From: Marinobacter sp. es.048
Lineage (GTDB): Bacteria; Pseudomonadota; Gammaproteobacteria; Pseudomonadales; Oleiphilaceae
Length of the DNA stretch: 64,000 nt
Reading direction: 5' to 3'
NCBI RefSeq assembly: GCF_900188435.1
Contig: NZ_FYFA01000002.1
Span: 496,001-560,000 of the forward strand
The notes below the pieces were generated by a model. The model saw nothing but the letters and a program-made list of their open reading frames with translations, was not told the DNA's origin and searched no databases. The translations under genes and the position numbers were made by a program. Below are positions 24,491-33,293 of the stretch, one piece after another (positions within the stretch are counted from its first letter, which is position 1; each line of letters begins with the position of its first letter).

Positions 24491-24799
24491 AGTTATTCTC
24501 TCTTTTTCTTTCGTGGGCGAAAAGTGTGTGTCCGTTATGCCTACACAACACGGGTTATGTGCAAAAAGCATACGTAAAAATACTACCGTAGATTATTTAG
24601 TGAAAATTTTTGAAATTTGCCATTTAGTAGGCAATTTTCCTTAATTTCCTCAATATAACCGGACTTTTTGAGCCTGCAACTCGTGATGGCGGCCAAAAAA
24701 CGAACAAACGGTCATTTTTCATGTTCTTAGGTCTATGATTTAAATAATTTTTCCACCTCCTTAGTGAAAAAGACGAATTTATTACGATAACAGGCCATT
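24491..24799. other. AT-rich intergenic region ahead of the amino-acid importer
   Basis: 309 bases without a credible gene. The part from about 24590 to 24790 is distinctly AT-rich and contains an imperfect repeat (AAATTTGCC and GGCAATTTT, about 24613-24640). It should hold the promoter of the minus-strand importer operon and the 3' end of the following ABC permease transcript. I could not fix a -10/-35 pair. Confidence 0.4.
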
Positions 24800-27367
24800 T
24801 TAACTGTCTCTGAGCAACACAGCGGGGTTTAACCGCATTGCCCTGAGTGTGGGCAGGAGTCCACCCAGCAACGCCAGCGAGCTGACACCTCCGGCAACCA
24901 GCGCCCCAACCCACCATAAATCGCCTGCCGGTAGCTTCAAGGCGAGGTCAGCAACAGGTAAAGCAATTAGCGCACCAAGCGCCGTCGCAAAAACCGTTGC
25001 CAGGAAGGTCAGCAAACCGGTTTCCAGCAGCATGGATTGGCGGATAGCTCCGTGACGGGCGCCAAGGCAGTGCAACAGGTTGGCCTCGTACAGCTGGCGC
25101 CTGCGGCTGACACTGACCACGCTGGAAAGCACGAGCAGGCTGGCGAGAAGACTGACCGATGCCACAGCAGCCAGGCCCGCGGCTGCCTTGTTCAGCAGCT
25201 CGCCGGCGGTTTCCAGCCAGTCAGCGGTGCGCAGCGTGATTACATTGGGGATGTTCTGTGCCAGCCATTGCTGGGATTTCCTGGCCGCCTCATCGCTTTG
25301 GTAAACCGCGCCCACGTATAGGCTGATCAGGTCGTCGAGCGCGCCTTGCTGCAATATACCCTCGAACCAGAATCGGGTCTGGAGCCCTTTCTGCCGGTAA
25401 ATTGCACGTATTTCGACGTCGATGCTCTTATCCTGTGCAGTAAAGGTGAGCTGGTCGCCTATACCCAGGCCAAGCTGGTATGCCTCCCGATCCTCCATGG
25501 CCATGTATGCGGGCTCCCCCTCGGGCGCCGGCGATTCCCACCAGTTTCCCTCTACCAGCTCCAGGGCTTCGGGGTTTCCCGAGAGATAACTCAGTTTGTA
25601 TTCATCCCCCATGGCTTCCCGCCTGGCTTCGGCGTTGTCAGCAAGAACCTCCGCAATCGGCTGCTGGTTAATGGTGTCCAGACGGGAACGGACCATCGGA
25701 AGTAGCTCAACGCGACTGGAAGCATCCACCGCCTCCAGGCCGGTTTGCAGCGGTTCCATCTGATCCGGGAATACTTCGTAGAGAATTAGCGCCGGCGACT
25801 GCTCCGGTATGGTGGTTTCCAGCGCCCTCAGGAGTGTGGTAACCATCAACGTGCAGGCCACCACAAGAGTCAGCGCGGTGCCCAGTGACAGCAGCGTGGC
25901 CCGTAGCGGCGAATCCGGCCGGTGCAGATTGGCCAGGGCCAACCTCCGGGCAAACCTGCGGTCGGCAAAACCGCCGTTTTCCAGAGCCTTGGCACCGTGG
26001 CGCAATCCCTTGATCAACCCTTCCAGGAGGCCCCAGAGCAGCGTAACCGCCAGCAGGAACAGAAAGCCCAGATGAGGCGATGGGAGCCAGAAAAGAGTAG
26101 CGCAGATGTAAACGGCCAGCAGTAGATAGCTGGCAATCCGCCAGCTGCGCGGCTCGTTTGGAGCCGCCTCAACCTGTCCCCGGAAGAGTCCGGCCGGCGC
26201 AGCCGCCAGGGCTCGAGCCAGCGCCGGCAATGCAAACACATAAGCAGTAAGCACCGCGAAAAGCCAGCTCAGCAGCAAGGGAACGAACCACAAAGACAAC
26301 CAGCTTCCGGCCCCCTCGGGGCCAGCCAATGCAAAGGCATCCCCCGCCAGGCTGATCGCCAGGGCGGAAAGACCTAGTCCGATACCACCACCAATCAGTC
26401 CGGCGAGGCTGCCCAATATGCCAATCTGCAGCAGGTATATGCCTACCAACGGTTTGCGGCGCAGCCCGAGTGTTTGCAGGGTGGCAATCGTGCCCAGCTT
26501 TTCATCGAGGTAGGCGTGGATGCTGTTGGCAACGCCGAGACCACCGATAAACAGTGTGGTGAAAGCGATAAGGATGAGTGCTGTGGCAATCTGGTCCAGT
26601 CGCTCGGAAATCCGTTCGCTGCGCTCGGCAAACGTGGTGATTTCCCATCGCGCATCCGGGAATGCCTGCTCGAATTCTTCAAGCCAGGTGTCGAGATTCT
26701 GCTCGGTTTGTACCCGGTATTCGTAATCCACGCGGCTGCCCGGGCGAATCAATCCGGTTGCCTCGACCGCCTGCTCAGAAATCATGATCGGCAGCCCGCG
26801 CCAATTGGCGTTCAGGCTCCGATCCGGCTGCTTCTGGATAAGACCGCTGATTCGAAAGGTGGCTGCGCCAATCTCAATCTGGTCGCCAACCGACTGGCCC
26901 AGCCGTTCTGCCAGCAAGGGATCGATAATGGCGCCCCACTGCCCTTCTTTCTGGTCTGTAAGAGCACCCAGCGGTTCATCCGGTGTGAGCTCCAGCTCGC
27001 CATAGAGAGGGTAAAGGGCATCCGGAACCAGTATTTCGGCTCGGAAGAAGCCGTCGCCGCCGCTACCGCTGACAATGGTATCGAATTCCCGCACCAGCGA
27101 AATATTTCCGGTAGCGCGAATCCATTCGAGGACATCATCGGGCAGAGGTTCGCTGGTATCCAGCTCCACGTCGCCGCCCAGCAGTGCACGGGTATCCGCC
27201 AGCAAACTCTGCTCGATCACCCTGTAAAGGCTGGCTGTAGCTGCCACGAGGGTGACGCCAAGAATCAGGCAGGCCAGGAAAATCTTCAATGCAGAAATAC
27301 GTGAGCGCAGATCGGTAATCGCGAATCTGAGCATCCAGAGCGGGTTTGCGGAACGTTCAGGATGCAT
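24800..27367 (-). CDS. FtsX-like ABC transporter permease, YbbP type
   Basis: 855 residues from the ATG at 27367, which overlaps the 3' end of the ATPase gene by 11 bases; the open frame extends to 27415. One helix near the N-terminus (ISALKIFLACLILGVTLVAAT), a large periplasmic domain, then several helix blocks with two FtsX/MacB-like permease domains (GLGVANSIHAYLDEKLGTIAT and SLLASLLVLSSVVSVS). This layout matches E. coli YbbP, whose substrate is unknown. Its partner ATPase is encoded immediately upstream. A second homologous pair is at 59795-63009. Confidence 0.88.
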   Translation of the reverse strand: MHPERSANPLWMLRFAITDLRSRISALKIFLACLILGVTLVAATASLYRVIEQSLLADTRALLGGDVELDTSEPLPDDVLEWIRATGNISLVREFDTIVSGSGGDGFFRAEILVPDALYPLYGELELTPDEPLGALTDQKEGQWGAIIDPLLAERLGQSVGDQIEIGAATFRISGLIQKQPDRSLNANWRGLPIMISEQAVEATGLIRPGSRVDYEYRVQTEQNLDTWLEEFEQAFPDARWEITTFAERSERISERLDQIATALILIAFTTLFIGGLGVANSIHAYLDEKLGTIATLQTLGLRRKPLVGIYLLQIGILGSLAGLIGGGIGLGLSALAISLAGDAFALAGPEGAGSWLSLWFVPLLLSWLFAVLTAYVFALPALARALAAAPAGLFRGQVEAAPNEPRSWRIASYLLLAVYICATLFWLPSPHLGFLFLLAVTLLWGLLEGLIKGLRHGAKALENGGFADRRFARRLALANLHRPDSPLRATLLSLGTALTLVVACTLMVTTLLRALETTIPEQSPALILYEVFPDQMEPLQTGLEAVDASSRVELLPMVRSRLDTINQQPIAEVLADNAEARREAMGDEYKLSYLSGNPEALELVEGNWWESPAPEGEPAYMAMEDREAYQLGLGIGDQLTFTAQDKSIDVEIRAIYRQKGLQTRFWFEGILQQGALDDLISLYVGAVYQSDEAARKSQQWLAQNIPNVITLRTADWLETAGELLNKAAAGLAAVASVSLLASLLVLSSVVSVSRRRQLYEANLLHCLGARHGAIRQSMLLETGLLTFLATVFATALGALIALPVADLALKLPAGDLWWVGALVAGGVSSLALLGGLLPTLRAMRLNPAVLLRDS

Positions 27368-28028
27368 AGAGACGCCCACCGTCCATCCGGACCCTGTGCT
27401 GGCAACGCTCGGCAACGCGCTCGTCGTGGGTCACCAGCACCAGCGTGGATTTGCTGTCTTTATGCAAATCGAACAGCAGGGAGAGCACTTTCTCTCCGGT
27501 TTCATGGTCCAGGTTGCCTGTGGGCTCATCTCCCAATAACAGGCTCGGCTGATGAACGAGAGCCCTCGCGATCGCAACCCGTTGCTGCTCACCGCCAGAA
27601 AGCTGACCCGGGTAGTGCTGCAGTCGATGGCTGAGGCCAACCGCCTCCAGCATGGCAAGAGCTCGTTCCCGTGGCCTTGCCTCGCCGGCAATCTCGAGTG
27701 GCAGACTAACATTCCCCAGGGCCGTGAGGCCCGGCAACAGGTGAAAGGACTGGAAAATAATGCCAAGGTGCTCACTTCGCCAGTCCGCCAGAGCGTTGCC
27801 GTCCATGTCGCCCAGGCGTTGCTCACCAACCAGAATTTCGCCGCTGGTCGGGCGCTGCAGGCCAGAGAGCAACAAAAGCAGGGAGGTTTTCCCGCTGCCA
27901 GAGGGGCCTGTGATTGCCAGTGTTTCTCCCGGGGGCACCATGAGGGAGGCATTTTTGAGTACGGCGACTTTGCCGGACTCGGTGGGGTACTCGAGAAACA
28001 AACCGCTCATTTCAACACTGGTAGACAC
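27357..28028 (-). CDS. ABC transporter ATP-binding protein, YbbA/LolD type
   Basis: 223 residues. Walker A is GPSGSGKTS, the signature is [15 protein letters not shown] and Walker B is [12 protein letters not shown], all characteristic of the MacB/LolD/YbbA group that drives mechanotransmission-type FtsX-like permeases rather than ordinary channels. It sits at the start of the pair and overlaps the permease gene. The first gene of a minus-strand unit diverging from the CoA-transferase gene. Confidence 0.92.
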   Translation of the reverse strand: MSTSVEMSGLFLEYPTESGKVAVLKNASLMVPPGETLAITGPSGSGKTSLLLLLSGLQRPTSGEILVGEQRLGDMDGNALADWRSEHLGIIFQSFHLLPGLTALGNVSLPLEIAGEARPRERALAMLEAVGLSHRLQHYPGQLSGGEQQRVAIARALVHQPSLLLGDEPTGNLDHETGEKVLSLLFDLHKDSKSTLVLVTHDERVAERCQHRVRMDGGRLYAS

Positions 28029-28174
28029 TTGCGCTCCTCTGGTTTGATGAATTTTCTGCTCTGGCGCGTATCACTGAATGATCGACGGCAGGATAAAGTT
28101 TAGAGTACGAACCCTATTTAAGAGTGGCGCACTCTCGTTTTTTGGCGCCCTCAGTCAAAACAGGAGCCCTGACC

Positions 28175-29371
28175 ATGACCGGACCACTTGATGGCATCCG
28201 CATTATCGATCTGACGGCCATGATCTCGGGGCCGCTGGCTACCATGATGTTGGCGGATCAGGGTGCCGAGGTCATCAAGGTAGAAAATCCGGCAGGTGGC
28301 GACTTCACCCGATCCGCTGCTAATCGGCAGGGGGATATGTCGGCGCTGTACCTCAACAACAATCGCAACAAGAAGTCGGTAGCACTGAACCTGAAAGAGC
28401 AGGAAGGACGCGATGCGCTGCTTCGACTGGTGGCGACGGCCGATGTCTTCGTTCAGAACTTCCGGCCGGGTGTTATTGAAAGAATGGGGCTTGGCGAAGA
28501 GCAACTGCGTAAGGTGGCCCCGAACCTGATCATGGTATCAATCAGTGGTTTTGGGGACACCGGCCCCTACTCTCAGCGCCCGGTATACGACCCGCTGATA
28601 CAGGGCCTGTCCGGATTAGCCACCGTGCAGGCGGGCGCCGATGAGCTTCGCCCCCAACTGGTGAGGACCATACTGCCCGACAAGCTCACCGGTGTAACGG
28701 CAGCCCAGGCGATTACCGCGGCTCTGTTTGCCCGCGAACGCACCGGAGAAAGCCAGCATGTCCGGTTGTCCATGCTGGACGCGATCATCGCGTTTCTCTG
28801 GAGCTCCGATATGGGCAGCCAGACCTTCATTCACAGTGAGGTGCCACAACAGGAGGCCGCGAGTCTTCAGGATCTGATCTATGAGACTACCACGGGCTAC
28901 ATCACCATTGCTGTCCAGAGCGACAGGGAGTGGCAGGCCCTCAGTCGCGCCCTGAACCGCCCGGAGTGGGCAGAGGATCCGCGCTTCCTGACCGCCAAAC
29001 TGCGACAGGAGAATATTGACGCGAGGCTGGAGCTGATCCAGTCGGTTATCAAAACCGATACGGCCGAGCATTGGCTGGCAAGGCTTGAGGCCGAGCAAGT
29101 GCCCTGCGCCCCGGTGTTGACCCGCACCCAGGTGCTGGACCATCCCCAGGTACAGGCAAACGACGTGCTCTCGCACTACGATCACCCCCAGGCGGGCCGG
29201 CTTCGCCAGGCCCGCACGCCGTCGCGATTCTCGGCGACACCAGAGCGGCATTTTCAAGGAGCTCCGCGCCTCGGCGAGCAAACCAGCGAACTGTTGGAAG
29301 AATGCGGCTATTCCGCCGAGGACATCCAGGCGATGTGTGATTCAGGCATAGCAGCCGTGCCCGCCAGATAA
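28175..29371 (+). CDS. CaiB/BaiF-family CoA-transferase
   Basis: 398 residues from the ATG at 28175, preceded by CAGGAGCCCTGACC; the open frame extends 17 codons further. The N-terminus LDGIRIIDLTAMISGPLATM and GAEVIKVENPAGGDFTR are the class III CoA-transferase start, with the catalytic Asp expected in the VSISGFGDTGPY region and following sequence. It transfers CoA between carboxylic acids; the substrate is unknown. It is followed by the histone-deacetylase-like gene 39 bases later on the same strand. Confidence 0.9.
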   Translation: MTGPLDGIRIIDLTAMISGPLATMMLADQGAEVIKVENPAGGDFTRSAANRQGDMSALYLNNNRNKKSVALNLKEQEGRDALLRLVATADVFVQNFRPGVIERMGLGEEQLRKVAPNLIMVSISGFGDTGPYSQRPVYDPLIQGLSGLATVQAGADELRPQLVRTILPDKLTGVTAAQAITAALFARERTGESQHVRLSMLDAIIAFLWSSDMGSQTFIHSEVPQQEAASLQDLIYETTTGYITIAVQSDREWQALSRALNRPEWAEDPRFLTAKLRQENIDARLELIQSVIKTDTAEHWLARLEAEQVPCAPVLTRTQVLDHPQVQANDVLSHYDHPQAGRLRQARTPSRFSATPERHFQGAPRLGEQTSELLEECGYSAEDIQAMCDSGIAAVPAR

Positions 29372-29410
29372 CACGCATACACAGCGAATCCACTGCAGCC
29401 GGACGATCCA

Positions 29411-30322
29411 ATGCCCGTACCCGTGGTTCAACATCCAGACTACAGCTTCCCCTTTCCGGTCAGACACCGCTTCCCAATGGAAAAGTTCGGGCTGCTTGCT
29501 GACTACGCTCGCTCGAAAGGCCTTCTGACTCAAACTAACGGCTTTCGCCCTGCCCCGTGCCGGCAGGCCTGGCTGACCCGGACTCATTGCCCGGATTACC
29601 TTGCCCGCTTCGCCGGCGATCAACTCTCGGGGCGGGAGAAACGGCAGATGAATCTGCCCTGGAGCAAAGGCCTGGTCCGACGCACGTTCCTCGCCCCTTC
29701 CGGCACAGTGCTGACCGCCCAGTTGGCCCTTCAGCATGGCATTGCCTGTCATCTGGCCGGTGGCACTCATCATGCCCATTACGATTACGCTGCCGGCTTC
29801 TGCATCCTCAACGATCTGGCTATCGCCGCCAATGTGCTGTTGCAACAGGATGCCATTGAACGTGTGCTTATCTTCGATGTGGATGTGCATCAGGGTGACG
29901 GTACCGCTGCCTTGTTGGCGCAGGAGCCGAATGCCTTTACCTGCTCGATTCACTGTGAGCGCAATTACCCGTTCGAGAAAAAGGTAAGCGATCTCGATAT
30001 CGCCTTACCGGATGGCCTCGAAGACGATGCCTATCTGGAGGTTGTCAGCGAGACGCTGCATAAAGCACTTGCGTTATCGCGACCGGACATCGTGCTCTAC
30101 GACGCAGGGGTAGACGTTTTCAGGGATGATCCACTCGGCCGGCTGAACATTTCCGAGAAAGGGATTTTCGAGCGGGACTGTCAGGTGCTCAGTGAATTGA
30201 AACGTCGGGACATTCCGGTAGCAACGGTTATCGGCGGCGGCTACGATGATGACCGGGTGAAATTGGCAAAGCGACATGGGATTATTGTGGAAGCATCCAG
30301 CCGGGTTTTCGATTATGGCTGA
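29411..30322 (+). CDS. histone-deacetylase superfamily protein
   Basis: 303 residues. The catalytic signature of class II/AcuC-like deacetylases is present: GGTHHAHYDYAAGFCILNDL (His-His dyad), DVDVHQGDGT (metal Asp-His) and DAGVDVFRDDPLG (third Asp). It should be a zinc-dependent deacetylase acting on acetylated protein, polyamine or acetoin-like compounds; the substrate is not known. It follows the CoA-transferase gene closely, which may mean a shared acyl or acetyl pathway. Confidence 0.92.
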   Translation: MPVPVVQHPDYSFPFPVRHRFPMEKFGLLADYARSKGLLTQTNGFRPAPCRQAWLTRTHCPDYLARFAGDQLSGREKRQMNLPWSKGLVRRTFLAPSGTVLTAQLALQHGIACHLAGGTHHAHYDYAAGFCILNDLAIAANVLLQQDAIERVLIFDVDVHQGDGTAALLAQEPNAFTCSIHCERNYPFEKKVSDLDIALPDGLEDDAYLEVVSETLHKALALSRPDIVLYDAGVDVFRDDPLGRLNISEKGIFERDCQVLSELKRRDIPVATVIGGGYDDDRVKLAKRHGIIVEASSRVFDYG

Positions 30323-30512
30323 TCCAGCCAGTCTCTTGATGCATGGAGAAGGCTTCAGGCGGAATCAACCGGCGCGGGAGCAAGGACAGTCAGCTCAGAT
30401 AAAAATGCGACCTCCGGCACAGCCGCCGGGGTCCAGTTAACGGTTCCCCCGCGAATGCAGGCAGCATAGGTCGATCTCGCAAACTTCGAAGCGGTTTAAA
30501 GGAAGACGTCTG

Positions 30513-31337
30513 ATGCAATGCGCTCTCGTTTATGATTTCGATGGCACCCTCGCCAAAGGCAACTGCGCCGAGCACGGGCTCATGCCTACGCTAGGGCTGG
30601 ATGAACATTCTGATTTCTGGCCAGCGGTGAATAGAAAGAACCGCGAGCGGGACGGCGATGAGATTCTCACCTATCTGGGAGAACTGGCCAAGCGAGCCCG
30701 GGATGTCGGGAAACACAATGAATTAAGTCCGGAGCGGCTTCAACTCCACGGGCAATCAATCCCCCTTTTCCCAGGCGTGGAAGAATGGTTCGACGACATC
30801 AATCGGTTCGCCAGCGACCAGGGAATTGCCTTGAGCCATTACATTGTTTCAAGTGGATTGGAAGAGATGATTCGTGGCACCCCTGTCGCCAAGCACTTCA
30901 AAAAGATCTTTGGTTGCCGTTACCACTACGACGCAGACTCAGGCCACGCCAAATGGCCTGCTGTTGCAATCGACTACACCACCAAGACACAGTACCTGTT
31001 TCGCATCAACAAAGGCATTGAAAACAGCTGGGACAATGTCACTATCAACGAATACATAGAGCCCGGTAACCGCGCCTACCCCTTCGACCATATGATCTAT
31101 TTCGGCGACGGGGACACAGACATTCCGGCCATGAAAATGGTTAAGACTCAGGGCGGCTGCAGTCTCGCCGTATTCGACAGCGATAGGTGGGGCGAACAGA
31201 ATACTCAGGAGAAGATCGAAAAACTCATCTCTGAGGAACGGGCTAACTACGTTGTGCCGGGAGACTACACAACAGGCAGCCAGTTGGATGTGACGGTTCG
31301 CGGGGTTTTGCGACTTTATAAGCGCAAGTACGGCTGA
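30513..31337 (+). CDS. HAD-superfamily phosphatase
   Basis: 274 residues. HAD motif I is VYDFDGTLAKGN (residues 6-17), motif II is IVSSGLEEMI, and motif IV is IYFGDGDTDIPAM, with an all-helical cap between them. It is probably a Mg-dependent phosphatase of a small metabolite; the substrate is not apparent. The start ATG follows AAAGGAAGACGTCTG. It is followed by two genes of less clear function. Confidence 0.85.
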   Translation: MQCALVYDFDGTLAKGNCAEHGLMPTLGLDEHSDFWPAVNRKNRERDGDEILTYLGELAKRARDVGKHNELSPERLQLHGQSIPLFPGVEEWFDDINRFASDQGIALSHYIVSSGLEEMIRGTPVAKHFKKIFGCRYHYDADSGHAKWPAVAIDYTTKTQYLFRINKGIENSWDNVTINEYIEPGNRAYPFDHMIYFGDGDTDIPAMKMVKTQGGCSLAVFDSDRWGEQNTQEKIEKLISEERANYVVPGDYTTGSQLDVTVRGVLRLYKRKYG

Positions 31338-31400
31338 GATTTACGCATTTTTGGTCGGTTTCATTGACGCGCCCGGTTTGACATTTCGAAGCGAGGAAAG

Positions 31401-32525
31401 ATGAGGAAACTCCTACTGATTCTGGGTCTCGCGACAGTCATTGCAGTAGCGTCGACGGTCACATCCCGTCCCATGCTGATTGAAGAGCGGGTGATCCAGA
31501 TTCAGGCGGAGAGTACGCTAAGGGAATTCCCGAGTATTGAGACAGAGCCTCTGGAGTTCCAGGCTGCATTGCTGGACATGGCCGATGATGAGCTTCTTCT
31601 CCTCAAGGCCCGCGCGGCTTACATGAAATACCCGACAATGACCCGTGAAATCTTCCCTGTCTTCGGGCCAGAACCGGAATTCCGGGAGATTCTCAAGCTT
31701 TATGGCGAAAGCATCCTCCCGCCAATCCACTATTTCCTGAGCAACCCTATTGGCTCCATCGAACTGATGAACGATCTTGCCAATAAATACCAGGCGGCTG
31801 TGCAATTCTTCACCGGAAACGACAAAAGCGACACCGATGCTGCCGGCCAGCAAAGAGTTCCCAGCAAAGAGAAACTGACCCGGGAAGAACGCGGTTGGTA
31901 CGCCGTGCGATTTATCGAGGAAGAAGGGCATGATTTCCTGGGTCAGTTTGTTGTGAACGAACAGGGCGACATTATCTGGGTCCGAACGGAACGGGTGTTG
32001 GAAAACATCAACCAGTTTTTCGCCAGTGGTATCCGCAACCTTGAGATCCAGCATCGTACGGGTGATGACGTGTCCGCAACCGACATTGGCTGGGCGTCGG
32101 TGGATGTACTGGTTTTTGCCAGTGCATTGAAAGTGCTTCGGGTGGGACGCGCCGCAGCAGTTTCTTCAAGAGGTGCCGCACAGGGAACACGGTCCGCAGC
32201 ACTGGCTGCGCGCCTGAGTAATAGCGGACGAATGTTGATGACCACCGCCCGCTATGCGAAATGGCCAGCCGTCGTTGGCGTCGGGTACCTGGTGGTCACT
32301 CACCCGGGTATTATTAATGACTTTCTGGCCGAGGTATCTGAAGTCCTCGGCTACCCGGTCAAACTTGTGCAATTTGTCGGTTGGATGCTGATACTGCTGC
32401 CGGTGTTGTACATCGGCAGTTGGGTATTCCGTTTAATTGTGCGACCTGCCCTCGGATTGCTCGGAACCTTGATCACTGGCCTATCGCGCATTGGCCAGAG
32501 AAAATCACTTAACAGACTGGATTGA
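31401..32525 (+). CDS. membrane protein of unknown function
   Basis: 374 residues. The N-terminus (LLLILGLATVIAVASTV) is a membrane anchor or signal. A soluble region of about 250 residues follows, including EERGWYAVRFIEEEGHDFLG and a GWASVDVLVFASALKVLRVG hydrophobic stretch. Three more hydrophobic segments lie at about 295-310, 320-345 and 350-365. No family is recognised. It starts 63 bases after the HAD phosphatase gene and is followed 13 bases later by the glycosylase-like gene, so the three may form an operon. Confidence 0.7.
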   Translation: MRKLLLILGLATVIAVASTVTSRPMLIEERVIQIQAESTLREFPSIETEPLEFQAALLDMADDELLLLKARAAYMKYPTMTREIFPVFGPEPEFREILKLYGESILPPIHYFLSNPIGSIELMNDLANKYQAAVQFFTGNDKSDTDAAGQQRVPSKEKLTREERGWYAVRFIEEEGHDFLGQFVVNEQGDIIWVRTERVLENINQFFASGIRNLEIQHRTGDDVSATDIGWASVDVLVFASALKVLRVGRAAAVSSRGAAQGTRSAALAARLSNSGRMLMTTARYAKWPAVVGVGYLVVTHPGIINDFLAEVSEVLGYPVKLVQFVGWMLILLPVLYIGSWVFRLIVRPALGLLGTLITGLSRIGQRKSLNRLD

Positions 32526-32538
32526 TACAAATACCGCC

Positions 32539-33204
32539 ATGTCATTTTCCCGCATTTACGAACAGGCCGTCCTCCAGAAGGGCGCCGAGAGTGAGGTTCG
32601 CGCACGACTGCCAAAGGTGGCTGAATCCGGCGAACTGGAGGCCGTTGGTGATGATCGATACCTTTCGGAAATCACCCGGTGCATCTTCAAGGCCGGTTTT
32701 GTCTGGCGGGTGATCGAAAATAAATGGCCGAAGTTTGAAGAGGCCTTCGAGGGCTTTGTGCCGCTCTACTGGCAGCAAGTTGCTCCCGAGGTCCTAGAGC
32801 GGTTAGCGGGCGATGAACGAATCGTCAGGAACTCGCAGAAAATACAGACGGTACCCGAGAATGCGCGGATGATTGTTGATGCCTCCCGGGAGCACGGCAG
32901 CTTTGGCAAGTTCCTCGCCGATTGGCCCAGCAGTGACCAGGCCGGCTTACTGATGTGGCTTAAACGCAACGGGGCCAGGCTCGGCGGCAACAGCGCCCAG
33001 TATTTTTTGCGCCGTGTAGGCTGGGACGGTTTTATTCTCTCCCGGGATGTCATTGCTGCGTTGCATCGGGAAGAGGTCCTGGATGCCTCGCCCACCAGCA
33101 AGAAGGGGCTATTGCAGGCCCAGAAAGCCTTCAAATGTTGGCACGAGGAGAGTGGCCTGCCCTACAGCCACCTCTCGAGAATCCTCTCGCTTACTATCGA
33201 CTGA
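32539..33204 (+). CDS. DNA-3-methyladenine glycosylase I-like protein
   Basis: 221 residues from the ATG at 32539, 13 bases after the previous gene; an upstream start at 32491 would overlap that gene. The sequence YLSEITRCIFKAGFVWRVIE and WPKFEEAFEGF resemble the start of the Tag family helix-hairpin-helix fold. It may remove alkylated bases. The zinc-binding cysteine and histidine pattern of E. coli Tag is not evident, so it could be a divergent member. Confidence 0.75.
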   Translation: MSFSRIYEQAVLQKGAESEVRARLPKVAESGELEAVGDDRYLSEITRCIFKAGFVWRVIENKWPKFEEAFEGFVPLYWQQVAPEVLERLAGDERIVRNSQKIQTVPENARMIVDASREHGSFGKFLADWPSSDQAGLLMWLKRNGARLGGNSAQYFLRRVGWDGFILSRDVIAALHREEVLDASPTSKKGLLQAQKAFKCWHEESGLPYSHLSRILSLTID

Positions 33205-33240
33205 GCCAACCTCGATCAGTGCGATTTTTCTTGTTTATTT

Positions 33241-33259
33241 AATGATAATTGTTATCATT
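33241..33259. promoter_or_regulatory. Fur box ahead of the siderophore receptor gene
   Basis: AATGATAATTGTTATCATT is a perfect palindrome of 8-bp arms around TTG and matches the 19-bp Fur consensus very well. It ends 34 bases upstream of the receptor ATG, so it should cover the promoter and repress it when iron is plentiful. Confidence 0.9.
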
Positions 33260-33293
33260 CGCCTCCGCATTAACAACGAAGGCGCATCATCCT

